38,371 nucleotides of DNA. Origin: Oscillatoria sp. SIO1A7. Lineage in GTDB: Bacteria > Cyanobacteriota > Cyanobacteriia > Cyanobacteriales > Laspinemataceae. Positions 1 through 7,826 of this stretch are shown one piece after another (position 1 is the stretch's first letter; each line of letters begins with the position of its first letter). The stretch is taken from assembly GCA_010672965.1 (NCBI GenBank), contig JAAHFN010000061.1:1-38371 (forward strand), given 5' to 3'. The notes beneath the pieces were generated by a model. That model saw nothing but the letters and a program-made list of their open reading frames with translations. It was not told the DNA's origin and did not search any database. The position numbers were made by a program, and so were the translations under genes.

Positions 1-135
1 TCGTTACGTTGGGTTTCTTTCCCGGGCCGCTCCCTACAGTTATGCACAATTTTAGATTTGCCAATCCACTACGCGCAGGCTCCGCCAACAGACAATCCGC
101 AGGCGTAGCTCTTCTGCGGTCAGCTTTCGGAATTT
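1..135. other. intergenic edge with cyanobacterial repeat
   Basis: Non-coding edge lying downstream of the minus-strand response regulator. It contains a short inverted motif, CTACGCGCAGGC near 69 and GCAGGCGTAG near 109, of the kind scattered through this window. No convincing gene, terminator or RNA is visible. Confidence 0.4.
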
Positions 136-807
136 CTATGGTTCCCGCAAAACGTAGCCAACGCCTCGTACCGTTTGAATCAAGCGTTTTTCCCCATTTT
201 GTTCGAGTTTGAGACGCAAATAACGGATATAAACCTCAATCACATTGGACTCTCCCATAAAATTAGAGCCCCAAACATTCTCCAAAATTTGCTCTCGGCT
301 CAGAATTTGTCGGGGACTTTCCATCAGATATTTGAGCAATTCGTATTCCTTCATGGTCAGGGAAATCGCCCGCCCCTGGCGCGAAGCTCTGCGGATAGAC
401 AGCTCCAAAACAAGGTCGCCAAACTGCAGCTTTTCTGTATTAGTCGGTTCCGATTGCAGGTAGAGCCGCACCATATCCAAAAAATCGTTGGTGCGATAGG
501 GTTTGAGGAAATAATCGTCGGCTCCCGCTTCCAGGCAGGCCACTCTATCTTCCAAAGTATCCCGAGCCATTAACATAACGACCGGAACATAATTCCCGCT
601 TTTGCGCAGCTCGGAGCAAAACTGCAATCCCGATTCTTGTCCCAGCATACGCTCGACTACAATTAAATCGGGCCGGGCTTCGCTCCATAGCTGCCAACCC
701 ATCTGGCCGTCATAAGCGAACAGGGGTTTAAAACCCGATTCTTTTAAATCCAGGCTGACGTATTCGGCCAAAGAGCGATCTGGTTCTATAACAAGGATGC
801 TTGGCAT
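136..807 (-). CDS. nblR: NblR-like OmpR-family response regulator with atypical receiver
   Basis: A 223-residue DNA-binding response regulator: receiver at about residues 3-115 and an OmpR/PhoB winged helix at about 125-223 ending in the typical TVRGVGYVLREP. NblR controls phycobilisome breakdown under nutrient stress; the assignment rests on the sequence style around LMARDTLEDRVACLEAGADD, which I recall from NblR, so it is recognition without alignment. The phosphorylation pocket is abnormal: the acidic pair is E8-P9, the phospho-acceptor position is Glu52 (VVERML), and the switch Thr/Ser is Met80; only Lys102 is kept. That agrees with published phosphorylation-independent activity of NblR. 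The ATG at 807 is preferred because it gives the family N-terminus MPSILVIEPD; the frame extends upstream to a TTG at 852 through repeat-like sequence. It lies 16 nt behind the chelatase gene, on the same strand, so co-transcription is likely. Confidence 0.8.
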   Translation of the reverse strand: MPSILVIEPDRSLAEYVSLDLKESGFKPLFAYDGQMGWQLWSEARPDLIVVERMLGQESGLQFCSELRKSGNYVPVVMLMARDTLEDRVACLEAGADDYFLKPYRTNDFLDMVRLYLQSEPTNTEKLQFGDLVLELSIRRASRQGRAISLTMKEYELLKYLMESPRQILSREQILENVWGSNFMGESNVIEVYIRYLRLKLEQNGEKRLIQTVRGVGYVLREP

Positions 808-823
808 TTTATTAAGGAGTATT

Positions 824-1726
824 TTATTCATGGGTAATAGGGCATTGGGCAAGTTGGAATACGATCGCGGCTAAATCTTCACTGGCACCTATAGTATCCA
901 TGACTTGGATAGAGATGTTGGTATATTTTTGACGCAATTGGCCGACGGACTGAGCGATCGCTTCTGTAATACCGCCAGCAAACAAAAAATAGGGTATTAT
1001 AACCAAGCTTTTCATCTGAGTTTTGGCCTGAATTTTTGCTTGAGAACTAACACCATCGCTCCCAACTAAGGCTAAGTGAGGGCTGCCAGTTAATTCTGCA
1101 ACTCGTTCCTCTAAGGTCGGCGATATAGACCAGAAAGCGATCGCCACTTCTATCCCAAATTGGCATCCTATTAGATCGGCTATTTCTACTACACATTGGT
1201 TTGCGCCTGGACGGCGACTGCCGTGGGATAGCAGAATCCAGCTTCGATCGGATGGACGCTCTTCTAGGTGGGATATCTTAGACGCCAATAACTGACTCAG
1301 CGCCAGAATGTTTGTTCCCAGGTAAGGACGCAGCTCTATAGTTATTTGCGGGTCAAGCATTTCCTGGGTCGCTGCCACTTCTGCCGGGATATCTTCCATG
1401 ACATGAACTCCTGGGTGCAGAAACACTGGCAATACTTGAATCCGGCTGCATCCATCCTTAGCTGCCCGAGTTGCAAATTCGGCGATTTGCCGGTGCAAGG
1501 GTAGGGGATGTAGCTCCAGGAAAGCGATATGCACCAATGGAGAAATGCCGCCCAACCGGAAGCGCCCATAAGAACGAACCAGGGCACCAAGTTGCTCTAC
1601 GGCTGCTTGATAGCTCTGGTTCCGGCTGCCGTGGACGACTAAGATATAGGCCGGGGCAGATTTCGATGCGGCAAATTGCGATGAATCAGATTGCGAGAGA
1701 GTTATTTTGAGGCGATCGCCATACAT
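824..1726 (-). CDS. cbiX: sirohydrochlorin chelatase, CbiX/SirB type
   Basis: A 300-residue protein of two related CbiX-like halves. The first half carries VVHGSRN (about 29-35) and LPVFLHPGVHVMEDIP, which supply the conserved histidines of metal chelatases; the second begins at LLSHGSRRPG (about 165) and has the weaker counterpart IIPYFLFAGG. The family inserts Co2+ or Fe2+ into sirohydrochlorin in the siroheme or cobalamin route; the metal cannot be decided from sequence. The length fits the long two-domain bacterial form. The ATG at 1726 is followed within a few codons by a HIP1 octamer. No clear Shine-Dalgarno is visible. The gene precedes the NblR-like regulator in the same transcription direction. 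Confidence 0.85.
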   Translation of the reverse strand: MYGDRLKITLSQSDSSQFAASKSAPAYILVVHGSRNQSYQAAVEQLGALVRSYGRFRLGGISPLVHIAFLELHPLPLHRQIAEFATRAAKDGCSRIQVLPVFLHPGVHVMEDIPAEVAATQEMLDPQITIELRPYLGTNILALSQLLASKISHLEERPSDRSWILLSHGSRRPGANQCVVEIADLIGCQFGIEVAIAFWSISPTLEERVAELTGSPHLALVGSDGVSSQAKIQAKTQMKSLVIIPYFLFAGGITEAIAQSVGQLRQKYTNISIQVMDTIGASEDLAAIVFQLAQCPITHE

Positions 1727-1753
1727 ATTATAAGGACTAACTGCCTTGGCTTA

Positions 1754-2218
1754 GTTACTCCTAAATCCTAGCAAAACTAAATAGATAAATCCGATCGGCT
1801 CGTTTCCCCTCAGATATTAGGTCGCCGTTATTTCGCTAGTAGGATTGCCGAAAGTTACTCCTAAATCCTCCTAAATCCTAGCAAAACTAAAATAGATAAA
1901 TCCGATCGGCTCGTTTCCCCTCGGATATATAGCGGTTCTCGCGCTTGATGTGAGGTGTCTGGGGGATGCAATATCCCAATATGAGGGTTGCCGTTAGGAG
2001 CGCGCGATCTTGTCGCTCATGATGCTGTCGCCCCTACGTTTCCCCAAGGCGATCTTTTATTACACTTATTTGAGAAACGCTATAGGTCGCCGTTATTTCC
2101 CTAGTAGGATTGCCGAAAGTACCCCTAAATCCTAGCAAAACTAAATAGATCGATCCAATTAGCTCACTTCCCCTCGGATATAGGTCGCCGTTATTTCGTT
2201 AGTAGGATTGCTGAAAAT
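1754..2218 (-). repeat. threefold tandem repeat of the pstB 3' end (100-bp period)
   Basis: Three successive copies of a roughly 100-bp unit: about 1754-1853, 1854-2119 (enlarged by a 10-bp internal duplication and an inserted element) and 2120-2218. The third copy is the real end of pstB plus its 3' flank. Read on the minus strand, pstB ends [18 protein letters not shown]. Copy 2 reads FGNPTREITAT, then the inserted element, then YIRGETS. Copy 1 reads FGNPTSEITAT followed by a stop caused by a one-base insertion. The copies also share the 3' flank CCTAGCAAAACTAAATAGAT. They may be a tandem amplification of the gene end, or relics of extra pstB genes. Confidence 0.85.
1928..2084. mobile_element. 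family A MITE-like element, copy 1
   Basis: An element of about 153 bp bounded by TATAGCGGTTCTC on the left and GAGAAACGCTATA on the right (12 of 13 bases paired). It interrupts the second pstB-tail copy. The uninterrupted version, CCTCGGATATAGGTCGCC, is present in pstB itself (2172-2189), so the insertion point is seen directly and a TA dinucleotide is duplicated. No coding capacity, so any mobility must depend on a transposase elsewhere. The interior holds GCCCCTAC (2030-2037), shared with other element families here. Confidence 0.8.
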
Positions 2219-2989
2219 TTCTTGAGTATCATTATATTCTACCAAGTAACCAACCCGTTTGCCTTTATCGTTAGTATCGACATAAAAGAACGCAGTGTTA
2301 TCCGAAACCCGACTCGCCTGCTGCATATTGTGAGTAACAATAATAATGGTATATTGCTCCTTAAGTTCGTGGAGAACTTCTTCAATCCGCAGGGTAGAGA
2401 TTGGGTCTAGAGCCGAGCAAGGTTCGTCCATGAGGAGAACCTCTGGCTGAACGGCTAGAGTACGCGCTATGCATAACCGCTGCTGTTGCCCGCCAGACAG
2501 AGCAAGACCGCTTTCCTTAAGTTTGTCCTTTACTTCGTCCCAGATAGCAGCTCGTTTGAGACTTCGCTCGACCAACTCATCCATATCCCCCTTATAGCCA
2601 TTAATTTTCGGACCAAAGGCAACATTATCGTAAATCGATTTAGGAAATGGGTTTGGTTTTTGAAACACCATGCCAATCCGCCGCCGCACTGCAACCGGAT
2701 CTATTTCCGGGGCATAAAGGTTTTGGCCGTTATAAAATATTTTGCCGGTCAAGCGAAAGCTATTGATTAGGTCATTTTGACGGTTGTAACAGCGTAGTAA
2801 AGTGCTTTTACCGCAACCACTAGGCCCAATGAAAGCTGTAATCTTATTTTTAGGAACATCTAGAAAAACATCGCGCACGGCCAGAAAGTTACCATAGTAA
2901 ACGTTTACGCCTTCTGCCTTTAGCAAAACTTCGGTTTCCTGAGATTTTTGCTTTTCCGATTCGTTCGTGGTTGGAGAGCCCGAAGACAT
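2159..2989 (-). CDS. pstB: phosphate ABC transporter ATP-binding protein PstB
   Basis: A 276-residue ABC ATPase energising high-affinity phosphate import through PstC/PstA. Visible motifs: Walker [10 protein letters not shown] (55-63), Q-loop Q110 in VFQKPNPFP, signature LSGGQQQR (164-171), Walker B VLLMDEP (184-190), and the switch histidine in [19 protein letters not shown] and the C-terminal ITATYIRG are characteristic of PstB. The first 20 residues are a polar, low-complexity extension. The ATG at 2989 has a good ribosome site, GAGGGG, 7 nt upstream. No pstS, pstC or pstA is adjacent: upstream are over 900 bp of repeats, so the gene is either separated from its operon or an additional copy. 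The 3' end is tandemly repeated downstream. Confidence 0.95.
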   Translation of the reverse strand: MSSGSPTTNESEKQKSQETEVLLKAEGVNVYYGNFLAVRDVFLDVPKNKITAFIGPSGCGKSTLLRCYNRQNDLINSFRLTGKIFYNGQNLYAPEIDPVAVRRRIGMVFQKPNPFPKSIYDNVAFGPKINGYKGDMDELVERSLKRAAIWDEVKDKLKESGLALSGGQQQRLCIARTLAVQPEVLLMDEPCSALDPISTLRIEEVLHELKEQYTIIIVTHNMQQASRVSDNTAFFYVDTNDKGKRVGYLVEYNDTQEIFSNPTNEITATYIRGEVS

Positions 2990-3055
2990 AAAATAACCCC
3001 TCTATCTTTATAATTTACAAATCTATCCAGACTGAAATATATTTTTTTTTGTAAG

Positions 3056-3163
3056 TATAGCACTACGCATTAAAGTTAGGACAGCTCAAATCTCGCCAAG
3101 GCTAGTAACGGCAAGGCTTGTGCTGATAGCTGACTGCCGATCGCATGATTGCTTACTGCTATA
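3056..3163. repeat. family D inverted-terminus element, copy 1
   Basis: About 108 bp running from TATAGCACTACGCATTAA to GCTTACTGCTATA. The ends pair as TATAGCA(C/G)TA. Similar starts recur at 3323, 28581 and 35443, and in reverse at 15804. The right part contains GCTGAC-type words also used in the sufB leader. Confidence 0.6.
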
Positions 3164-3322
3164 GCGATCGCCCCCGTTGATTTTTCAATCCTATCCAGGG
3201 CAATTTTCCAATCCTACTACCCAATCGGCATTCGCCTGTAGAATAGCTCTTGCCATTTTATATTGCCGATTGACAACTTCAGCAATCTACGGCATAGTCG
3301 CTGTTCAATTACAACCTACCTA

Positions 3323-3432
3323 TATAGCACTACGGATTAAGGTGTTTGATAGGAATCAAGACGCGCCTTTTGCTTGAAGTTGCAAGGCTTTGACTAAAGC
3401 TGACCGCTGACCGCTGACCGCTTACTGCTATA
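3323..3432. repeat. family D inverted-terminus element, copy 2
   Basis: About 110 bp from TATAGCACTACGGATTAA to CTTACTGCTATA, with a triplicated GCTGACCGCT-like stretch near the right end (about 3398-3422). Same orientation as copy 1 and 160 bp from it. Confidence 0.6.
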
Positions 3433-3530
3433 TATAGAGCAATTTATGTGGAGAATACAGGAAAATAGTAAAGAATAGATTAACAAGAGGATAATTTCAG
3501 ATTCTTATTTGCACCATTAGCGATTTCTAT

Positions 3531-3672
3531 TATAGAGTTTCTCAAATAAGTGTAATATTGAGAAACGTAGGGGCGACAGCATCCCTGCACGTACCTCAGC
3601 GCTCCGAACGGGAATTCCCGTACTCTCGTTGCTTCGCCCAGACACCTCACATCAAGCGCGAGAACCGCTATA
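3531..3672. mobile_element. family A MITE-like element, copy 2
   Basis: 142 bp, in inverted orientation relative to copy 1: starts TATAGAGTTTCTCAAATAAG and ends GCGCGAGAACCGCTATA. It shares with copy 1 the internal GTAGGGGCGACAGCAT (from 3567) and ACACCTCACATCAAGCGCGA. No coding capacity. Confidence 0.75.
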
Positions 3673-3903
3673 TTAGGGACGAAACCCGAAAAAATTTAAC
3701 AGTTCTTTAAGGGTTGACTTGCAGCAAAAAAGATAGGGACCAAAGTGGGGAGTGTGGGGAGAGGGGGGAGAGGGGGGAGTGTGGGGAGTCCTGCTCCTCC
3801 CTCTCTTCCCCATCTCTAGTTAGGCAGAATTGCTCTTGGGAAAGTCAAGGGCTCGCGGAGTTTGGTAAAATTGCCAACGCTTCAGTAAGTAAAAAATAAA
3901 GGG

Positions 3904-5010
3904 TTGCAAGTGTTAAAATTGCAGGTATCAGAATCGCCGAAGACTGAGGTTAGCGCGGCAGAGTCAAAATCGGGGGACAGAAATCGGGAGCAACTGCGAA
4001 CATGGCTGCTGTCTCTAGCGGAACGTATTATTGCCGGGGAAGCGATCGCCCGGAAGGAAGCGATCGCCCTTACTAAAATAGAAGGTAGAGAAAATATATT
4101 GCTGCTGTGCGAAGCGGCGGACAAAGTGCGCTCCTCTTGCTGCGGCAATACTGTAGATCTCTGTAGCATCGTCAACATTAAATCCGGCAATTGCTCGGAA
4201 AACTGTTCTTTTTGCTCTCAATCGGCGCACCACCAAGGGGTAGGCTCGCCAACTTATGGGCTAAAATCCACCGAAGAGATTTTAGCGCAAGCCAAGGCAG
4301 CAGAAGCGGCCGGGGCTCGCCGATTCTGTTTGGTTTCCCAGGGGCGAGGGCCAAAATACAATAGCCCTCAGTCCGGGGAATTCGAGCGTATTCTAGAAAC
4401 TGTAAAGCGCGTTATTGCCGAAACTAATATAAAGCCCTGCTGTGCTTTGGGGGAGGTGACGCAGCAACAGGCAAGAGCCCTCCGGGAGGCAGGAGTTACG
4501 CGCTATAATCATAATCTGGAGTCTTCTGAGGAGTTCTACTCGGAAATCGTGACAACCCATAGCTGGCGCGATCGCGTAGAAACAGTAAAAAATTTGAAGG
4601 CCGCAGGAATTCAAGCCTGTACCGGCGGCATTATGGGCATGGGCGAAACCTGGGAAGATAGAGTGGATTTAGCTTTGGCCCTGCGAGAACTAGAAGTCGA
4701 GTCCGTGCCGCTAAATCTGCTCAATCCACGTCAGGGAACTCCCTTGGGAGACCGACCCAAGCTAGATGCCTATGAGGCTTTGAAGGCGATCGCTATTTTT
4801 CGACTCATACTCCCCAAACAAATTATCCGCTACGCCGGTGGTCGGGAAGCCGTCATGGGCGAACTGCAAGCCCAAGGTTTAAAAGCAGGAATTAATGCCA
4901 TGCTGATAGGTCACTACCTAACCACCCTGGGCCAACCTCCAGAAAAAGACCGTGCCATGCTTGAGGAACTCGGTCTAGAAGGCGGAGAGACCCCGGTTCC
5001 TCTAGGCTAA
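3904..5010 (+). CDS. bioB: biotin synthase BioB
   Basis: A 368-residue radical-SAM enzyme inserting sulfur into dethiobiotin, the last step of biotin synthesis. The [4Fe-4S]/SAM motif is C97-x3-C101-x2-C104 within NCSENCSFCSQ. The conserved YNHNLE segment and IRYAGGRE, which supplies the arginine near the second cluster, are present. The frame opens at a TTG at 3904, but the GTG at 3910 is a strong alternative because AAAGGG (3898-3903) lies at proper spacing from it; the first 25-30 residues are poorly constrained and Ser/Glu-rich. The next gene is the biotin transporter bioY, 264 bp downstream, so synthesis and uptake are neighbours. HIP1 octamers lie within the coding sequence near 4040-4070. 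Confidence 0.95.
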   Translation: MQVLKLQVSESPKTEVSAAESKSGDRNREQLRTWLLSLAERIIAGEAIARKEAIALTKIEGRENILLLCEAADKVRSSCCGNTVDLCSIVNIKSGNCSENCSFCSQSAHHQGVGSPTYGLKSTEEILAQAKAAEAAGARRFCLVSQGRGPKYNSPQSGEFERILETVKRVIAETNIKPCCALGEVTQQQARALREAGVTRYNHNLESSEEFYSEIVTTHSWRDRVETVKNLKAAGIQACTGGIMGMGETWEDRVDLALALRELEVESVPLNLLNPRQGTPLGDRPKLDAYEALKAIAIFRLILPKQIIRYAGGREAVMGELQAQGLKAGINAMLIGHYLTTLGQPPEKDRAMLEELGLEGGETPVPLG

Positions 5011-5274
5011 GCTAATCTCTCAATAGGGCATTGGGCATCGGGCATCGGGCATCGGGCATGGGCATTATTAATTTGGGGCCATAGGAAAAGGCAGACATCC
5101 TCAGCCTGTCGTTGGGCCAATTCCCAATTCAAAACTCCGGGGCGCTCGAACTCAAAACTCCAAACTTAAAACTTAAAACTTAAAACTTAAAACTCTCCCA
5201 ATGCCCTTCGGCCCAATTCCCAATGCCCAATTCCGCTCTTCCCAATTCCGCTCTTCCCAATTCCCAATTCCAAC
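5011..5274. repeat. short-repeat filled gap between bioB and bioY
   Basis: Entirely low-complexity: GGGCATC units (about 5030-5058), AACTTAAA units (about 5160-5190) and CCCAATTCC units (about 5210-5272). The last array runs directly into the GTG start of bioY, so no normal ribosome site can be seen there. Confidence 0.7.
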
Positions 5275-5844
5275 GTGGCTGCTTCCCTTGAATTTCTCTG
5301 GGCTCTGATTGGTTTGCTTCTAACAATTGGCGGCACCTTTCTAGAAGCCTCTATGGCAATTCCTCCCTGGGGTTTACTAGATAGAGGGATTCCCATTCAC
5401 TCCCTAGGCGTTACTTGTCAGGTGGGAGCAGTGCTTTTGGTGGGATGTCTCGGTGGCAAAAATGCTGGAGCCCTCTCCCAAATTGCCTATCTAATTTTAG
5501 GCTTAACTTGGCTGCCCATCTTTACCAAAGGCGGCGGTCTGGATTATCTCAAAGAACCTACCTTTGGTTACCTGGTCGGATTTATTCCCGCAGCTTGGGC
5601 TTGTGGCGCTCTAGCATTTAAAGCTCCTCCACGCCTAGAATTCCTCGCTTTTAGTTGTCTGTGCGGTCTGGCGATCGTGCATTTGGTTGGTGCCAGCTAT
5701 CTATTTGCACTCTACTCATCCAGCCAAGAGCTATTAATGGCAGCAGCCTTTCAATATTCGATCGCACCCTTGCCCGGTCAGTTAGCACTGGTCTGCGCTG
5801 TCGCAGTTATTGCTAAATTCGTGCGCTCCTTATTGTTTTATTAA
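5275..5844 (+). CDS. bioY: biotin transporter BioY
   Basis: A 189-residue hydrophobic protein with about six membrane segments, matching the substrate-binding S-component BioY of ECF-type biotin uptake. Family features seen: GGTFLEASMAIPPWGL near the N-terminus, PIHSLGVTCQVGAVLLVG (about 41-58) and the TFGYLVGFIPAAWACG segment (about 97-112). No ECF energy-coupling genes are nearby, so it either works alone or uses shared ECF ATPases. The start is GTG at 5275, immediately after a CCCAATTCC repeat tract, leaving the true translation signal unclear. It follows bioB on the same strand. Confidence 0.88.
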   Translation: MAASLEFLWALIGLLLTIGGTFLEASMAIPPWGLLDRGIPIHSLGVTCQVGAVLLVGCLGGKNAGALSQIAYLILGLTWLPIFTKGGGLDYLKEPTFGYLVGFIPAAWACGALAFKAPPRLEFLAFSCLCGLAIVHLVGASYLFALYSSSQELLMAAAFQYSIAPLPGQLALVCAVAVIAKFVRSLLFY

Positions 5845-6070
5845 ATTGGGCATGGGGAATTGGGCCGAAGGGCATTGGGACACGGGGACACGGGGACACG
5901 GGGACACGGGGACACGGGGACACGGGACATGGGAACATGGGAAGTGTGGGGAGAGAGGGGAGAATTTTCACTTCTAGTCCTTCCCACACCTCCCACCCTT
6001 CTCTCTCCCCGGTCCCCGAGTCTCCCCATCTCTCCCAATGCCCTTCGGCCCAATTCCCAATGCCCAATTT
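5844..6070. repeat. inverted-repeat block with 9-bp tandem array between bioY and lspA
   Basis: Two nearly perfect 38-bp inverted arms (about 5843-5880 and 6033-6070), containing GGCCGAAGGGCATTGGGA and its complement, enclose a tandem array of GGGGACACG (about 5880-5930), a GTGTGGGGAG tract and the matching C-rich tract. The whole block can fold on itself. A single arm-like sequence also occurs at about 5197-5234. Confidence 0.8.
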
Positions 6071-6098
6071 AAAGATTTATAACTAACCTGAATTCCAT

Positions 6099-6572
6099 AT
6101 GAGATTGAAAAATCGCTTCTTCTGGATTGCTGCCGCTATCAGTCTAGTCTTAGACCAGGTGACAAAATACTGGGTATCGCAAAACTTTCAGCTTACAGAT
6201 ACTTGGCCTCTGTGGCCGAAAGTATTCCATTTCACCTATGTAACCAATACTGGCGCAGCATTTAGCCTATTCCAGGGGAGCAGTTGGTTGCCCTGGCTGT
6301 CCTTAGGGGTCAGTCTGGCCTTGATGGCAGTGGCTTGGTTTGGGCCGAGGCTGATCTCTTGGGAGCAAACTGGCTATGGTTTAATTTTAGGGGGCGCTTT
6401 GGGCAACGGTATAGATAGATTTCTCTTCGGCCATGTTGTCGATTTTCTCGATTTTCGACTCATTCGCTTTCCGGTGTTTAATGTGGCAGATGTCTCTATT
6501 AATATTGGCATCATCTGTTTGCTGATTGTTGTTTTTCAGAAACCGCCAGCATCGACTCTAAAAAAGAATTAA
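6099..6572 (+). CDS. lspA: lipoprotein signal peptidase II LspA
   Basis: A 157-residue aspartic protease of the inner membrane that removes signal peptides from diacylglyceryl-modified prolipoproteins. Motifs: DQVTK (19-23), VTNTGAAFS (48-56), GNGIDR (102-107), catalytic D115 in HVVDFLDF and catalytic D131 in FNVADVSIN. Four membrane segments are expected, at about 7-20, 62-82, 92-108 and 132-146. Length is normal for the family. The ATG at 6099 has no obvious Shine-Dalgarno. It is downstream of bioY on the same strand, but the repeat block makes a shared transcript uncertain. Confidence 0.95.
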   Translation: MRLKNRFFWIAAAISLVLDQVTKYWVSQNFQLTDTWPLWPKVFHFTYVTNTGAAFSLFQGSSWLPWLSLGVSLALMAVAWFGPRLISWEQTGYGLILGGALGNGIDRFLFGHVVDFLDFRLIRFPVFNVADVSINIGIICLLIVVFQKPPASTLKKN

Positions 6573-6599
6573 TAATTGGGAATTGGTAATTTTTTTAGG

Positions 6600-6713
6600 T
6601 TTAAGTGTTAAATTTTTAGTTAAAATTTACAACTGAAAACTCAAAGCTCAAACCTCAAAACTCAAACCTCAAAACTCAAAACTCAAAACTTAAAACTCAA
6701 AACTTAAAACTCA
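6600..6713. repeat. A-rich short tandem repeat between lspA and the kinase gene
   Basis: Degenerate units of AACTCAAA / AACTTAAA fill the gap between the convergent lspA and receiver-kinase genes and run to the stop codon of the kinase. The same word occurs at about 5160-5190. No hairpin terminator is obvious. Confidence 0.6.
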
Positions 6714-7814
6714 AAACTTATAAGTGGGTAGAGTAACGCGGACTGTGGTATAAGAAGCTGCCCGATCGCTTTCAATCGCAAAAGTACCGCCATGCAATTC
6801 TGCCAAGCGCTTGACAATAGCCAGTCCCAAACCAGCTCCTTGTTGCTCGTAGATTTTGCGGCCGAATTGCATATAGGCTCCGACCTCAGCAATCTGTGCG
6901 GGACTCATGCCGCGCCCGCGATCGCTTACAGTCAAAACAAATTGTTTTTTTTCTAATTTGCTGGTAACTCGCACGGGAGTTCCCGGCTCGGAAAACTTGA
7001 AAGCATTGTCAATTAGTTCTTCCGCTAGTTTATTCAGTCTTTTTGCAGAAATTTTTAGGGGAACTTCAAGAAGTTCTAAATTTAAGTCTTCCTCTCGTCT
7101 AGCAAGAGTTGCTAGTTTTATAGCCCGATCGCGAATCAGGCTTGTGGCATAAGTCACCTCACAATCATCCTGAGTAGCCAGTTGGTCTGGCTCGCTAGCA
7201 AGCATCTCCAATTCCGCATATAGCAAAAAATTCTGAATCATGTGGTGTAGGCGCTCTCCAGAATCCAGAATAATCTGACCCATTTCTTTTATTTCTGAGG
7301 AACCTAGGGAATCGCTAGACTCTACGAGCAGTTCGGCAAATCCAAGAATAGCATTAAGAGGGGTTTTCAGTTCGTGGGGCATTGACAAAGCAATGCTGTG
7401 GCGCAAAGCATGGAGTTTTTCTTGGGATTTGCATTTCAAGATATCCTGCTTTTTCAAGCGAGTAGCGATCGCTTGCACCAATTCATCAGGCTTGCAAGGT
7501 TTAGTAATATAATCATCTGCACCTAAAGTCATTCCTTTGCGGGCATCTGGCTTCTCTGATTTTGCCGTCAGAAAAATAAATGGAATAGTTGCAGTGTCTG
7601 GATCCTCCTGCAACGAACTGAGAACTTCATACCCATTCATACCGGGCATCATAATATCGCAAATGATTAAATCCGGCTTTTTCTCTCGGGCCAGTTGCAG
7701 GCCGTTGATGCCGTCGCCTGCTGCAATTCCCTCCAATTCCTCTGCTTCCAAAAGCTCTACAATATTTTCCAGAATACTTTGCTCGTCCTCAATAACCAAT
7801 ATTTTTGCTGTCAT
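6711..7814 (-). CDS. receiver-histidine kinase
   Basis: A 367-residue cytoplasmic protein with the receiver first: residues 3-120 with phospho-acceptor D53 in IICDIMMPG, switch T83 and K105. A HisKA domain follows, with phospho-histidine H147 in SMPHELKTPLNAILG, then an ATPase domain with N-box LAEELIDNAFKFS (263-275), G1 DRGRGM (298-303) and G2 GAGLGLAIVKR (326-336). No sensor or membrane segment, so input presumably arrives through D53. It starts 12 nt after the stop of the giant sensor kinase on the same strand, making a phosphorelay between the two the simplest reading. The partner and output gene are unknown. Confidence 0.92.
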   Translation of the reverse strand: MTAKILVIEDEQSILENIVELLEAEELEGIAAGDGINGLQLAREKKPDLIICDIMMPGMNGYEVLSSLQEDPDTATIPFIFLTAKSEKPDARKGMTLGADDYITKPCKPDELVQAIATRLKKQDILKCKSQEKLHALRHSIALSMPHELKTPLNAILGFAELLVESSDSLGSSEIKEMGQIILDSGERLHHMIQNFLLYAELEMLASEPDQLATQDDCEVTYATSLIRDRAIKLATLARREEDLNLELLEVPLKISAKRLNKLAEELIDNAFKFSEPGTPVRVTSKLEKKQFVLTVSDRGRGMSPAQIAEVGAYMQFGRKIYEQQGAGLGLAIVKRLAELHGGTFAIESDRAASYTTVRVTLPTYKF

Positions 7815-7826
7815 TTTTTTTCTATT

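Larger units (their letters stand above)
2990..3903. other. long intergenic region packed with repeat elements
   Basis: This 914-bp gap between divergent pstB and bioB has no believable gene. It holds two family D elements, one family A element, a G-rich tandem tract (AGTGTGGGGAGAGGGGGGAG type, about 3745-3790) and its C-rich counterpart (about 3795-3815). Promoters for both genes must lie here; I could not assign them with confidence. Confidence 0.6.

Noticed and set aside
824-852. Overlap between the NblR-like and chelatase genes
   Set aside because: It arises only if translation starts at the TTG at 852. The ATG at 807 gives the normal receiver N-terminus and no overlap.
1754-1853. A second functional pstB
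   Set aside because: Only the last dozen or so codons are present, with a premature stop. No ATPase motifs remain.
3700-3903. Riboswitch upstream of bioB
   Set aside because: Biotin genes have no well-established riboswitch, and the sequence here is G-rich repeat with no conserved RNA core that I could recognise.
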